Shown here: piece after piece, positions 52,001 to 64,000 of the stretch
Numbering within the stretch: position 1 is the first letter of the stretch
How the letters are laid out: each line of letters opens with the position of its first letter
Assembly (NCBI GenBank): GCA_907165065.1
Contig: OU015528.1
Coordinates: 39,671,515 to 39,735,514, forward strand
DNA: 64,000 nt
Direction: 5' to 3'
Source of the DNA: Caprimulgus europaeus
Taxonomy: Eukaryota > Chordata > Aves > Caprimulgiformes > Caprimulgidae
The notes under the pieces: model-generated
Told to the model about the DNA's origin: nothing
The model's database searches: none
What the model saw: only the letters and a program-made list of their open reading frames with translations
Made by a program: the position numbers and the translations under genes

Positions 52001-55000
52001 GAAAACCATTGTTTAGAACAGCACAAATACTTTATGTGACTTCAGCTGCATTACAAATATTAATACATGCCCCAAGCATGTGATGAACAGATGATAAATG
52101 AGCAGTAATAGATTACTTCTTGCCAATAAAAAACAATGAAAGAAGAAATATAGCAATCTTTGTACTCATAGCATTATTCTCAAATAGACTTCTTAAATAT
52201 TTGCCCTGTAACTAGTTCTTCCCCTGTGTGCATAACAATATTAATGCATAAATATAGTGCTTAGTCCCACAGAAATTAAAACAAATCCCAAATGCAAAAC
52301 ATTCATTTTTCCAAGTCAAAATGGAAAATATTTTAAAAATACACATAGAAGTATTATGAATTTTAGGAAATACTCTAATATTTATTGCTCTTGAAAACAA
52401 TATTTTGACTAATATGTTTACATTATCCAATGTTTAAGAATTCCAGGCATTACTAAGTTTTGTATTGTACTTGTCATATGATGAAAACCTTATCCATGTT
52501 CTGGAAGATTTTTGTAATGTTCTGCTATTTTTTTTTTCTTGTTTCTTAATGACAATATTAAACTATATTAGGTACTACTTGAAATTGAAAATGAAGACTT
52601 GCAGATTGCTACAACACCGAGTTGCAAAAGTCAGTCCACCAGTGATGAAGTGCTTACTGATGATAATTTTGTTACAGGTAAGCAAATGCATTAGTTGTTT
52701 GGTTAAGTTGATTTTTAGCATCGTATCACTATTTCCTGCTTTTCTGTTTTCATAAGTATCGTAACATTCTTTGTAAAGAATTGCATATTACAGTATACAA
52801 TAGATTTTGATACTTCATGAGTTGGACATGAGCAAATGCCTGGGCTTTTATCTTATTTCAGGATCAGAAAATTATTGTAGTCTTTAATGTCTTGATAGAA
52901 TTTGTTTCAAATACTACCCAAAAATTATTTAAATAATTATGTATACAAATGGAAGCCAGATTGGAGGCACCAGGCAGGTTGTGCTTTGTCCACAACTTTT
53001 TTTTTTTTTTTATAGTCACATTGACTGAGAACATTTCTCTTCACCATCGCCTTTGCATGTTTTTGGGTGGAATGCTGATAGCCACAGAAGACATTCCACC
53101 TGAAGCCAAAGTGTAATCTTGAAATATACATTGGTAGAATAAGCATGATTGTAGCAGAGTCAGCAAGCATGTGTCATGATAAGGAAACATCTCTGATAGA
53201 AAAGACTTGTGCTTTAGTTCTAATTTCCTTGGGGATATACACTGTTGGCTGTATCAACAGAGAGTCCTTTTCTTGTCAATACTTTATAAGACTGTTTAAT
53301 GTCCCCCAGTGCTTATTAGGAAATTAGATAAAAGATTTATTTGATTTATTGAAAATTCATAGCTGATGTTGAAATGAGCATAAGCCTTACTCATTGTGAA
53401 GTAGAAGAAAAGTGTAGACAAGAATTTGAGCAGTGGGAGAAAAGACAAAGGGAGCTTGAAGACGAGAAGAGAAAAAAGTGGAAAGCTGAGAAGGAAGCAC
53501 AGGAAAAACAGAATGAAGAGGAACATGCAAGAAGGTTGCAGCGTCTGGAGGAATTTGAGGCTGAAAGAATAGAGTTAGAGCTTCTTCATAAGGTAATTAC
53601 TGATACTGAAATCAATCTGTTCATATCTAGACTGTCTGAATTCAAGATCTAATGTGAAAAAGAGAGTACTATCCCAAACTGTATGGCTGTCCTAAACTCT
53701 ATCTACTTGTGATACCAGAGTGAGATGCAAGACATATTTAAGTGTGATCGTTTGGGTTTTATGCATTTATTGCTTTGATCAACAGTGGATTAATTTGCTA
53801 TTCCAAATGATACCTTATTCTTTAGCCTTTGCCCTTACTAAGTTTTTATATTATGACACCAACCAAAGTACCGGAAATGAGAGTTGTGCTTAATTACTCA
53901 GAAATGAAAAATTGTCAGTGTGTCTTGGTAGAAAATACTTACTTACTCAGACCTCCTACCCCATTTTCACATTTAGATGAACAATCGTAGGTGAAGTAAT
54001 CTGAACCAAAATCATTGAGTTCAGAAATGCTGGTGCTGTATTTCATCTAGGTAAAAGTTACAAAACTGCCTTTTCTTGTCTGTATCTGAGAAAATGGCAA
54101 AACTCACTTCATCCACTGAGTTCTACCACAACAGAACATGACTCCGCTGTTGACTGGTTGCATTCTGAAAGTATCTAGTCATGTTTTGCTATAGTGCATA
54201 GTGCATGCTGAAGGATAAAATTTGATAGCACTCCACAAAAGAGCATGAGCATGAAGAAGTGTAACCTTTAGGCATTATACTTGTGGGGCCACAATATTTA
54301 TTTGTGTCTTGAGAGATGCATTAGCACTGCATTTTCAGTTAAGTAATTTGTAGCTTTCTGAAGAGGTGTGCATCTTGATCCCAGCAAGGTAATTCAAGTC
54401 ACCAAGATTAAGGAAATGCTTAGTAAGTGAAAAGACTTTTGATCTCTGAAGGCCAATTTAGTGTCTGATATAGCTCAGTTTTCAACAAGCCACAAAACTG
54501 GTTAGGCTTCCTCTGCTTTGGTGTCACGAATCATATTTTTAGATGTAGAATGGCTTTCTTTCTCTAGACAAGGTGGGGCATGTCCCTGTGTAGACACTTC
54601 AGTTGTGCTGTTGCTAGCACACTTTTTTTGGAGGTGAGAGATGGAGGCTAACTTCCCCCATTGCAGGGGGATCTAGAAGTTTAGTCTCCTATTGTCTGAA
54701 CAGCATGCTTCTGAACACGCATGAAAAAATGTGCTTAGGCACCTGGAAGACTTTATGCTGCAAGTTGGAAGTGCTAGTTTGTTTATACTGGTTCCTCCAT
54801 ATCCTGCTGTATATTTGATTTGGCTGATACTGCTTTATCTCTGTTCCACCACAAGTTATGTAGTTCTGGATCAGCCTCTGGTTTTTAGGTAATTATTGTC
54901 TATTAATTTTCAGTCAGATGTAATTCCGGATAATTCAGATTTTTTTTTTTTTTTTCTGGTAGAGAATTATGTTGGGCAAGGAGGAAAATGCTATTTATTT

Positions 55001-58000
55001 GCCAACAGTGAGAAAATAGACTTGAACTGTCATTTTCCATTAAGAAACAATTTCAGTGAAAAAAAATTCTTTAGGTTAATTGAAAAAAATTCCTGTTTGA
55101 AAGATTTTAAGATTAATAGTAACATACCAGTGAAATTAAAGGGGGATTGTTCATGCTACTTTCAGAGTGTTTCTGTTATGTTTCTGTTATCTACCTGTAC
55201 TTTGAATGTTTGTTGCATAAGTGTAGTTTCATCTTCAATAGTAGTACAGAATTTGGAGAGGAAGGTGGCAGTCGTTTGGGTCAGTATGAAGATGCTGACT
55301 TTCTGAAGGTATGCATCTTTCAGTACATGACCAAAACTGCATTATGGATGTAAGCATCCAGTTGCTTATTTTGCTCCTCTCACAACTGAGTTTCTCATTT
55401 TAATTCAGACATTTGCAAAAATGGACTGTAGGAAAGTCAAGAAGATGGGTGAGATTGGAGAGAGGGTGTTTTGTGATATTCCAGGTTTTTTATAATATTC
55501 ATTTCAGTTAATTTGTTGTGCAGAAACACCAAACTGCAATAGAAGATGAGTTACAGAAAGAAAAGAAAGTTTGGACAGACAAAATGATGCAGCACAAGGT
55601 AAGGTTGTACAATGAGCTTTTGTCAAAAGACTGTGAGGTTACTGTCATATATTTGAGAATAAATTTTATTCTGGAATAGTTAGTATGCCAGGTTCAGTTT
55701 ATTAATGATAAATATGTGCCAACACCTGTCCTATTTCAAAAGTGATTGAAGTCTGTCCTAATTGTTTTGGCCTAGGAATTGATCATGAAGCTACAGTTGC
55801 AAATGGAAGAGGAGAGAAAGACCCTGGAAGAGCAAAAAGCAAAAGAAAGGCAACACCTGGCAGAACAACATAATACAGCAGCTGTGAAAATCCAAGCTAG
55901 ATTTAGATCATTTCTAGCCCATAAAAAATATGTTTCCATCTTAGAAGAATGGAAAGATGAAATAAAAAAGAAGCAGAAAATACAAGAAGAAATAGAGAGA
56001 GAAATGAAAGAAAAAGAGGAAAAAATGAAGATGCGAAGGGAAGAAAATAGGCAAAAGAAAGAAGAGGGAAAAAAGAGACTAGAAGAACTTGAAAGACAGG
56101 AATATTTGGAACAGGTGAGAAGACGTGAGGAATATGAGAAAAAGAAAGCAAGCCTGAGACTTGAAAGAGAAAAACAGCTGCAAATAAGAAGAGAAGAACA
56201 GAGAAAACTAGGAGAAAAAAAAGTAAAAGCTGTGATGAGTGAAAGTGGAGAAAACAACAAAGAAAACATAAAAAAGGATAAGCAGCCAGAAAATACAAAA
56301 GTAATAAAAGAACAGAAGAAGGAACTAGATAAGCAAGTAGAGGAACAAAAAGAAAATCAGACTGAAATGGTGGATGAAATAAATGATTGGATGATTCCAG
56401 CAGAAAGAAATTTGACACACACACCAAATATGCTAGGCTCTGAGAAGGAACACTCTACTCAATTAAATAATGAGAACATAGGCATGAATTCAGTAACATA
56501 TATAGAAGAAAATTACTCACAAACTAGAGATCTTAATAAAGCTTCAAATAGCCATACTTCAAAGGATGAATCTGTTAATTTTGGAGCTAATGACATGGTA
56601 GAAAATAAGGCATACACTATATGTAGCAGTCCACCGAATGTCCAGCCAAATGCTAGTAATACAGGAGTCGAAGATCAATTTTCTCAGTCTGAAACAATGA
56701 AGAAAACTGTGTTTCTTACAGAAGATGCTAATGAGGAAGTCAGAGACACCTGGAACAGAATTCAAGATGTAACTGAGTGTTCCAGTAGACAAATTCTTCC
56801 TCATGATATTGAAAAGAAGAGAATAAACTGGATGAACACATGTAAATCTTGGTCTAAGATCTATGAAGAAAACCAAGGAAAGCAAGCAACTATAAAAAGA
56901 CGACCAAGAAAAAGTTCAGTTGGCAAGATGCCTCCATTAAGTACACATAAGATAATTGAGAGTGGCCCTTGGAGTACTCTGCAGCAGGTAACTATACAGA
57001 AGATTTAGAATGAAATTGGAAGCCATACCATCACTTCACTTCTTTTTTTTTTTTCTTTTTTTCTTTCTTTTTTTTTCCTTTTAATATGGTATGTCAGCAA
57101 AATGCTGTTTTGGAAGAGGAGGAGATTATTGCTGAGCAGGATATAGATCTCAGTGAGAGTTCTCTGCACAACTGAGAATGACTTTTGAATTCCTGTGAGC
57201 ATTGTGGAGCAGAATGGTGTGGTATTAATGTTCAGATGATTGATTGTATCTTAGGCCTGAAAAGGCAGGAGCTCCTAGCTCTTTTTTTTTTTTTTTTTCC
57301 TGCTAAATTAACATGGTTTTGCCTTTGTATGAGGGTCTGCATTTGAGCTTCAGCTCATCTAGCCCCTTCAGAGTCTTGAGAAGACTTTTTTCCCAGGAGC
57401 AAGACTTTGCTTATCAGCTTATAGATGATGTTTTGGCATAAAGAATCTCTTGGCTTCTAACACTTTTCTTACCACTTGCTAACTTACCGCTGTGTGCTTG
57501 CTCTGTGCTCTCATCTTGGTATTGAATCTGAGATGACATATTAGACTACATATACTTTTAGTCTGAACTATTTTTGTCTGTTCTTTCACACTCACTCACT
57601 TGTTCTTAATCATAGTTTGAAAGGAAACAATGCTATTAATTGCTTTGCTCAGTGTTAATCTTCCATCCATTCAAACTCAATATTATTACCAAAGTTTTAT
57701 TTTATTTTAAGGTAGATGTTAAAATCAAACAGTTTGTTTTTATAATAACTTGTCCCATTTAAGAGATCAAACCCATCATTGCCATTCTTTTCTATATGAA
57801 AGGATTAACATTAGTTGCTTGCGTTTTCTAAAGTGTTAGTAGAATGCAGTTTTGGTCGCTTTAAATAAATTGTCACCATAATGTGACATTGTACAATGAA
57901 TGTTCAATATACAAACAATTTTATTTATCAATAAATGCATGTAGGTCACAACAATTACACTTGAAGATTTGCCAGCTTGTTGCCTCTCAACATTATCTGA

Positions 58001-59325
58001 GTGTTCGAATCTTCAAGTTTTGACTCTGAAGCGCTGCGGACTAGTTGCACTGGAAGGACTAAGTAGCTGCAAAGACCTAAAGTATATCAATGTGGAGGTA
58101 CCAAGCGTATTTGATTCTTTATTATAACCTGGGGAAAACTGCCAGTTTTGCTGCTTAGGTGGTTATGCAGTTGTGTCCAGCTAAATATATAACTTTTAGT
58201 GTCTTAAGAGCATAGGATTATCAACAAAATACTCCCAAATTTGAACAGGTATACCAGCAAATTGCATTGCATGTCTCAATTTGCATTGCACTAAAGCAAC
58301 ATCCTGCAAATAAATCCAACTATACTAAGAAAAGTGCATGATAGTATCAGTGTAGGATTAACATTAGTATGGGACAGTGATAGATCTTCATTACCTCAGT
58401 TGCTCTGATTCAGGAGTGGGCAGAATCAGTGTTAACAGCTTCTAAAGGAAACCTGTACGCCTGTCTGCCTGCAGCTGAAGGCAGCACCCAAATCTAGTCA
58501 GCATGTTAATTCTGGAATAGGAATTAGACTCTTTGGCTTAGTCTGTTTGTTGCAAAGGCAGGGAATTTAAGTTTTGTTTGTCTGAGCATCTGCAGGTGAA
58601 AACCAGAAGGAAACAGCAAGGGCAGCAAATAGTGAAATAAAAATCTGAGGAAACATTATTACACTGGACTGGGGAAGGCGATGTTAAAAGAGCAAGGGGG
58701 AAGAACATTAGCTGAGAGCAGTGTTAATGTTTATTCCCAAAATAGCTCTAAATGCAGATTTTCACTAGAATTCCAGCAAAGTCATATCTGTCTTCATTAG
58801 TGTTGAGTAAATATAATGGTTTCTATACAGTTTTTAGTTCAGTCTCCCAGGATCTGGAAAGCTAGGAAAGCTTATATGGAGAAGACTACTCTGTTCTTAA
58901 CTTCTCTTTACACATTTTTTTTTTCAACTTCTGGGCATTTTTAGAGACAGAGTAAAGTTTGAGATATACTTCTCTTCTAGTCCAGCAGGACACAAAAGGC
59001 AGTTTCTATGACTCATCAATTTATTTTCCTAATGGAAAAAATAGAGATGCCCTTACTGCTAGTTAGAAGTTTAGGATAAAAATAAGTAATTATGACTATC
59101 TACCATATTTTTACATTTAATTCTGCTATTTAATTTCAAATGCTATTTAATATTGTCATTTTCCTTTATTGCAGGAAAACAACATTCAGACAATTGACTG
59201 TGAAAATCTAGAAAATCTCTGTATTCTGATTCTGAGTAAGAACAATCTTTCATCAGTTTGTGGCTTAGATGGCTGCATAAATCTCCAAAATCTTGAACTT
59301 TCCTACAATAGAATCACTCGAATTG
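48904..59325 (+). CDS. LRRIQ1: LRRIQ1, leucine-rich repeats and IQ motif protein (5' part, nine coding exons)
   Basis: Joined coding exons: 48904-49032, 50180-50291, 51277-51371, 52572-52677, 53363-53592, 55524-55598, 55776-56987, 57945-58097, 59175-59325. They total 754 complete codons plus one base, with every phase matching and every boundary GT..AG. The protein follows human LRRIQ1 (about 1,700 residues as recalled), so less than half is here. Order: acidic N-terminus (1-147); CEVEEKCRQ motif (159-167); charged coiled coil (about 164-400) with the IQ motif AAVKIQARFRSFLAHKKY near 284-301; polar, probably disordered region (about 400-597); a conserved W...SWSKIYEENQ segment (near 601-616); leucine-rich repeats from about 675. 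IQ motifs bind calmodulin-like proteins. The family is linked to motile cilia by expression; its exact role is not settled. The start is fixed by an in-frame TAA at 48883 and A at -3. The gene continues beyond 64 kb. Confidence 0.95.
49033..50179 (+). other. LRRIQ1 intron with a near-18-bp hairpin
   Basis: No extra exon was recognised. An inverted repeat lies at 49357-49396 (TCAAACATAAGA, five-base loop, TCTTATGTTTGA, extended outward by AAATC against AGATTT). Confidence 0.7.
50180..50291 (+). CDS. LRRIQ1: LRRIQ1 coding exon 2
   Basis: Acceptor TTTTTCTAG, donor CTACAA|GTAAGT, phase 0 to 1. It includes SESVLSYLNFIKSSNQ and LIGQDLEDEE, similar to human PESVLHCINIIKN and LILQDLEDT. Confidence 0.92.
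51277..51371 (+). CDS. LRRIQ1: LRRIQ1 coding exon 3
   Basis: Acceptor TTCTTTAG, donor AAAAGG|GTATTC, phase 1 to 0. It encodes IYGVVSCHASDYLAELASEY and then NEDPEQFKKR. The donor is weaker than its neighbours but the phase fits. Confidence 0.85.
52572..52677 (+). CDS. LRRIQ1: LRRIQ1 coding exon 4
   Basis: Acceptor CTATATTAG, donor TTACAG|GTAAGC, phase 0 to 1. It starts VLLEIENEDLQIATTPS, comparable to human ILSEIEKEEF...TDCATP. Confidence 0.88.
53363..53592 (+). CDS. LRRIQ1: LRRIQ1 coding exon 5
   Basis: Acceptor ATTCATAG, donor CATAAG|GTAATT, phase 1 to 0. It contains the conserved CEVEEKCRQEFEQWEKRQ and the start of the highly charged coiled coil. Confidence 0.94.
53593..55523 (+). other. 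LRRIQ1 intron between exons 5 and 6
   Basis: It contains a poly-T at about 54939-54957 and a chance open frame up to 55306, discussed under rejected items. Exons 5 and 6 join directly in phase and in alignment with human, so no exon needs to be placed here. Confidence 0.7.
55524..55598 (+). CDS. LRRIQ1: LRRIQ1 coding exon 6
   Basis: Acceptor TTGTTGTGCAG, donor CACAAG|GTAAGG, 75 bases, phase 0 to 0. It encodes KHQTAIEDELQKEKKVWTDK and MMQHK, matching the human ELYKEEKIWKEKFKQHE area. Confidence 0.92.
55776..56987 (+). CDS. LRRIQ1: LRRIQ1 coding exon 7 (large exon with IQ motif)
   Basis: Acceptor TTTTGGCCTAG, donor CAGCAG|GTAACT, 1,212 bases, 404 codons, phase 0 to 0. It carries the end of the first coiled coil, the IQ motif, a second Glu/Lys/Arg-rich helix and a polar linker. 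It ends with ESGPWSTLQQ, which matches human CGPWDTLQQ. Poly-A-like codon runs make the minus strand of this exon look open as well. Confidence 0.97.
57098..57175 (+). other. LRRIQ1: Candidate alternative terminal exon of LRRIQ1
   Basis: A long pyrimidine tract (57038-57080) is followed by TGGTATGTCAG and then an open stretch in the phase required by exon 7: QNAVLEEEEIIAEQDIDLSE then SSLHN and TGA at 57173. Joined to exon 7 it would end the protein at about residue 678, before the leucine-rich repeats. The composition is acidic like the N-terminus of the protein. No transcript evidence is available here. Confidence 0.35.
57945..58097 (+). CDS. LRRIQ1: LRRIQ1 coding exon 8 (first leucine-rich repeats)
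   Basis: Acceptor GCATGTAG, donor GTGGAG|GTACCA, 153 bases, phase 0 to 0. It encodes NLQVLTLKRCGLVALEGLS and then DLKYINVE, with the LxxLxLxxC/N spacing of leucine-rich repeats. Confidence 0.95.
59175..59325 (+). CDS. LRRIQ1: LRRIQ1 coding exon 9 (leucine-rich repeats)
   Basis: Acceptor TTTATTGCAG, donor ATTG|GTAAGA, phase 0 to 1. It encodes CENLENLCILILSKNNLSS and NLQNLELSYNRITRI, nearly identical to the human repeats. The following exon was not seen before 64000. Confidence 0.95.
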
Positions 59326-62300
59326 GTAAGAAAATTAATGAAAAATTATTCCAATTTGCATAACAGTATTTGTACTGTTTATATTCAGAATTATATTTCC
59401 CTTGGATTCAGGGCCAAGCAGCTGCTAAGCCCAAGGAGAATGAAGAAACAGAACAAATTTGCCTTTTAAAGCGTGCTAAACTTCACATTTATTTGTAGTA
59501 TGGCTTAGTTACTGCCATGTATTCCATCTGCTGGGTCATATAACTACTGTCAGCCAATGAGAACTAAAAATCTTTCTCGAAGGGCCCCTGATATTACCTG
59601 CACTAACTCAATTGGAATATATGAGTAGCCTGAGTTCAGTTTATCCACAGAAACAATTAGTATAAAACCTAGCCGTGCAACTGCAGAGAATTCCACTGTG
59701 TTACTGTCTGACACGGTAAGTAGTTATATAGAAATCATATTATCTGTCTGAGTCTGTGAACCGTGCTAAGGCTGGACCATGGCCTCTCTTTCTACTAAAA
59801 TGCTGCCCATTGTGGTTCCAAACTATTGTTCTGGGTTTCCCTCCCACTTTGGCTCTTCATTGCTGCTTATTGCCCCAAAACTGGATAAAGGAATGAGTCT
59901 AAGGTAAAACTGTGCAAATGATTTAGGCACAGCAGGTGTGCTAACCCCTACTGTATTAACAAAGGCAGTTTGTTATATTTGTTAGGTCCAACAGTTGGCA
60001 AGCAACAGGTGTACCTTTAACGTGCAGTCAACCAGTTAGAATTTACATGTACCCAGACCATTCAACAGATGCATCAATCCATGAAATCTTTCTGCCAGGA
60101 GATAGATATTTCCTATTGGCCAGGAATTTTTCATGTAATGAAGAAGTGTTTGCATCTCTGCCTTTACTGCCACTCAAACTGTGAAGTGCCTAAGGGGTAG
60201 GTATTGTGTCTCAGCTTCTGGCAAGCCCAAAATATTGCATTGTGGGTCTTGCATTATATAGATTTGGTATAGATGTAATCAGGTCGAGAGCCTTTTCTGC
60301 TGACAAAAGGTCATGATAGTGTAGTGCAGTGAAAATAATGAAGAGCTTTGCTGTACGTAAGTGGAGGAGCCAGTTTTTTGTTTTTAGAATGATGTATGGA
60401 GGAAAGATCATTATTGGTCCCTCAAAATCAACATTAACAGTTGAGAAAGCATAGTAAATTGCCAGATCATTAATTGAAAGGGAGCTGTCAAGGCTTGAAA
60501 GTAGCAAATTTCCTTCAAGAAGGCAGCACAGCAGAGAGAGCAGCAGAACTATATTTAACAACCTCCCTATACTCTAGGGACTTGGGTTTTGGTGCATGAC
60601 ATACTGTGAAATCTGTAAAGGCCACCAAGTTATGGGTGACCATGTTTATAATACGGTCAGTAAATAGAGATAAATCTTCAGAGATTTGTCCATTGAAATA
60701 AAATCTTATGGTCAAGAAAAAAAAATTGCATGTGAAGAAGTAATTAATTTCATATAAATTGAAACATGAAACCTGAAAAGGTGACTTTCGAGTTGTATTT
60801 TTAGTCTGTATTAAATAATCTAAAGATGTTACTTGTAAAGACTGCAGAGCTGGGAATGGAAAGGAGATAAGGAGATTTTGATTGTATTTGTCTTGAGACT
60901 TTAAGTTTTCTTTAAAGTATGTGGACAAACTTTTATTTTCCTGCTGTCCAGCAGGAAAATAATATAAAACAATTATTAAGCTGATAGATGAAACACATTC
61001 GCATAAGACATGTATATAAATAAATGGTTTCCACTGTTGAAAAAAAAAAAGAGACTGAAACCTTATCACAGAATTGCATTATCCATGTTCATAAGTAACG
61101 AGGCATAGCAACAGGAAATGGGAAAGCTTAAAAAAATCTGTAGTTTTAGGAGGTATAATGTTGATAATGGTTCAACAAGTTTTTGCTAATATGTGCAAAT
61201 TTGGAATGTTAGCATTTCTGAACAGAGTTTATAATGCCTGAGAATAAATGTGCTGGCATATCAATGTTTACTGTAAATGTGTATCAGTACCCTAATGAGA
61301 AACAATAAAATAAACTGGTTAAAGAAGCTTCATCTATATCCTTGTGGCCGATAATGCTGGATAAGATTCTTGTTCAGATTTATCTCATTTGATAAAATAT
61401 CTGCAAGATTACTGAAAGAATGACACAGTGTTAGTGGGTGACATTTAGGAGTATGGCATCTATGTGGAATGTAGTATCTTTGTGCAGGCCAAGTGGAATA
61501 AAATCCTCTTGTACTTTCTGTTTTGTGCAATGTGCAGCTATGTTTAGTGAGTCTTTAATGAATTTGAGTGGATAAATAAACATTCAGAAAAATCAGCTTG
61601 GAATTTCTCTTTCTCCTCTCTAATTGCTTTGAGGGTGTCTGGTTAAAACAGATGCATAATACAGGATTTATTTCATACAATAGCATGTTGGTTGTAAGTA
61701 GTTGCATAGAATACACAAAAAATTATGGATTTTAAGAAGTTATTGTGTCCTTCCCATCTAAATCTTGCAGGATGTCCCTTAGCAAATTTGGAAGCTGCAG
61801 TGCTGTGCAATGTTCTCTATTCATTCAGCTTTAACAAAGGCTGTGGGCTTTTTCCTAAGAAGTAAGGCTTATTTATGTTTGTAATACTTCTGGTTTAATA
61901 ACTTATTGTAGGAAACTTCAAGCATACTGTGATTTCTTTTTTCTTTTTTTCTTCCCTCATTGAAATATAGCATCAGTAGGGGAACAATTAGACTTTCCAG
62001 AAAACCCTTAAAAATAACAGTAAAAATATGAGAAATATGTCTCAATTATACTTTTCCACTTACAAATGCATGATCACAAATTAAGCAATTTTGTCAGTGG
62101 TACACTGACGTCAGTGCATATGTTTATATTTGGAAGATTAATGCTTTACTTAAAAATTTTCTTACACAAAAAATAGCATTTTGACTTGAGTCATAGAATA
62201 TGCTTTAGTAGGGTGTCTATATTGCCATAGTTTGTTGTGTAAAATCTTGTTAGTGCTGAGAACAGCAATGCATAACTGTGGGTAGTTGTAAATGCTTCTT

Positions 62301-64000
62301 TGGACCTACTCTTTTTAAGAAAGCATATAGAGGTTTTATTTATCAGACACCTTTCAGTTTGGGAGGGTTTTTTGTATGTGTTTTTTCATCTTCATGTTCA
62401 CTGTCAGATTTATCTCCTCTTATCATTCATCTTTGTCACTTGTAGAAGTTACTTCAGAACTCCATTGATAGCTAAGTAGAGTCCCTAACTAACGCACTCC
62501 AGCTGCACATGGCAAATTGCTAAGAGCTACCTATGTAAAGGTTCTCCACAAATCTTGCTGAAACCATATGTTTTTCAACAGAATGCTTTTTCCCATATAC
62601 TGCTACAGCTGTTGTTGTTTGCATTATATGTAAAACAGACAATATCTTCTGGAAATGTGCAGAAGACTTTCATGCTTATTTTTAATTCTGCATGTGTGCA
62701 GAAGAAACATTAAAATGCCATCTGTTTGTAGTACGTTATTCCCTCTCGTTAATGTTTCTGTGGGATTGCATTTGGTAGTTCCAGAATAGATTGTGATCCA
62801 TTGTATGCAGCCTTGGTATGTCTGTTCTAAATGACATTCAATCTAATTAAACAAGACAGATGAGGACAAGAAGATGTAGAAAAGGTGCTTTGTACAACAT
62901 GCAGAATATGAAATTTCCAGATCCTGTATTAACTCCTTGCCTTTTCTTACTGTATGTGAAGTCACTCCAGACTAATTTAGTGCTTTTGAAGTTTCCAGTA
63001 CTGCTATGCTGATAGCTTAAAAGTGGAGATTTAAGGACTGCTCTTGTGAGGAAGTCTTGGAAGCTGTCGTTAACATGTCTGAAACGAAATTATTTTGATA
63101 CCACTAGGTGGTGCTGGTTCCTTTTTTATTTTTATCCAAGCATAAAAGAAAATATAGACCAGGATCTTGCAGTCAGGGTAGCATGTCGTGGGCATGTTTG
63201 AAATTCTTTCAGAATAATTAAAGATTTGTGTATTTATTTCCTAAAGCACAGTTTTGAAGCTACAGTATGGGACATTTGTTTTAGATTTAGGATGATATCG
63301 CTTTAATATCAGGCGATTGTGTTATTTCCACTAGACGCTTTCCATTTTTAAATTACTAGGATTTGAAGGTCTATATTTGATTTATTTTTTTTAAATGTAC
63401 TGCTAGTTTTGGCGTTTAATTTTTTACTTCTGTTTTCTCTTTAGCATTCATTTTCTTTTTAAATTCCTCTTCTGTATTCTCAATAATCTATGGTGCAAAC
63501 TGGTCTCCAGTCTCGTAATCCAGTTCATTCTCGGAGGTCAATCACAAAGACATTTACCTCTGAAAAGCTCATTCAGCTTCCTTTTGGGAACATGGGAAGT
63601 TTTGGGTGAGATAAAGATGAGACAAAGTATTACTTCAAATAATCCTGTGAAGAATACATGAAAGAAAAGTAAATTCAGAAATTCCTTATTTTAGATATGT
63701 TTTGTGAAGGGTGTCCCTTTGAAGGAATTTTGCTACAGAGATACAGGAAAACTACTTGGACCTGTAGCAAGTCAGATATATCAGTGCCATTGCAGAACAT
63801 CTAGCAAGTGTAAGACTGTGGAAATACAGTATGATTTTTGTCCTAAGGGATGATTTGGGAAAAATTCTGTGAAAGAAACAGAAACTGACAGGAACCTTTG
63901 TGTCTTTTTGGGGTAGAGATCACACACATTTTTGCTTTTTACATTAGCTGACAGGAGTAAGTTTGTTGAGAGTGTAATGGCTATAGAAGTATAGCTTTAT
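59326..64000 (+). other. LRRIQ1: LRRIQ1 intron, no exon recognised
   Basis: I found no continuation of the leucine-rich repeats (human GLESLKNLQQLIVDHNQL area) in this stretch. Open frames of 116 and 184 codons on the minus strand near 60.2-61.1 kb show no family resemblance. A candidate CTCF motif lies at 63101-63114. Confidence 0.6.
63101..63114 (+). promoter_or_regulatory. Candidate CTCF motif
   Basis: CCACTAGGTGGTGC differs from the CTCF core CCACTAGGTGGCGC at one position. It lies on the + strand within the LRRIQ1 intron. This is a motif match only. Confidence 0.4.

Noticed and set aside
54896..55306. 136-codon frame in LRRIQ1 intron 5 and an exon-like piece ending FGEEGGSRLGQYEDADFLK|GTATGC
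   Set aside because: No available acceptor gives the phase needed between exons 5 and 6. The human protein joins these exons directly, and the larger frame includes a poly-T run read as Phe.
55772..56427. 165- and 174-codon frames on the minus strand
   Set aside because: They are shadows of the Lys/Glu-rich LRRIQ1 exon 7 and read as Ser/Phe/Leu runs.
60211..61069. 116- and 184-codon frames on the minus strand in the last intron
   Set aside because: No family resemblance, no splice context that links them, and the codon use looks like AT-rich intron.

Overview
This window looks like an AT-rich stretch of a bird genome. The interspersed repeats are of avian type: several CR1 LINE fragments, including the characteristic 3' tail with ATTCTATG repeats, and one solo ERV-L-type LTR. 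The genes have long introns with GT..AG boundaries. Gene order matches the amniote SLC6A15 - TSPAN19 - LRRIQ1 - ALX1 neighbourhood (order recalled, not looked up), and I read two of these genes here.

Layout. From 1 to about 37 kb I see no intact coding exon. It holds low-complexity A/C- or T-rich tracts, CR1 pieces (9.6-10.5, 16.4, 22.8 and about 34.2-36.6 kb), a solo LTR inserted in a CR1 tail (22.9-23.55 kb), old tRNA-SINE/MIR-like fossils and a few local duplications and hairpins. From about 37.2 to 44.4 kb on the minus strand I assembled six coding exons of the tetraspanin TSPAN19 by splice sites, phase and protein resemblance. The gene is broken: two Trp codons have become TGA and TAG, and one exon carries a one-base insertion. 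It is best called a unitary pseudogene in this individual or species. Between 47.7 and 48.3 kb lies a CpG-rich promoter, probably shared head-to-head by TSPAN19 (minus) and LRRIQ1 (plus). It carries a near-perfect RFX X-box, GC boxes and two facing ZNF143-type motifs.

From 48.9 kb to the window end runs LRRIQ1 (plus). Nine consecutive coding exons give 754 complete codons with phases that all agree: an acidic N-terminus, a charged coiled coil with an IQ motif, and the first leucine-rich repeats. The rest of the gene lies beyond the window; 59.3-64 kb appears to be one long intron.

Biology. LRRIQ1 is an IQ/LRR protein associated with motile-cilia gene sets, and the X-box fits that. The main result is the decay of the TSPAN19 partner while LRRIQ1 stays intact on the other side of the shared promoter. 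A second is a possible alternative terminal exon of LRRIQ1 at 57.1 kb that would give a protein lacking the leucine-rich repeats. I found no new multi-gene system.
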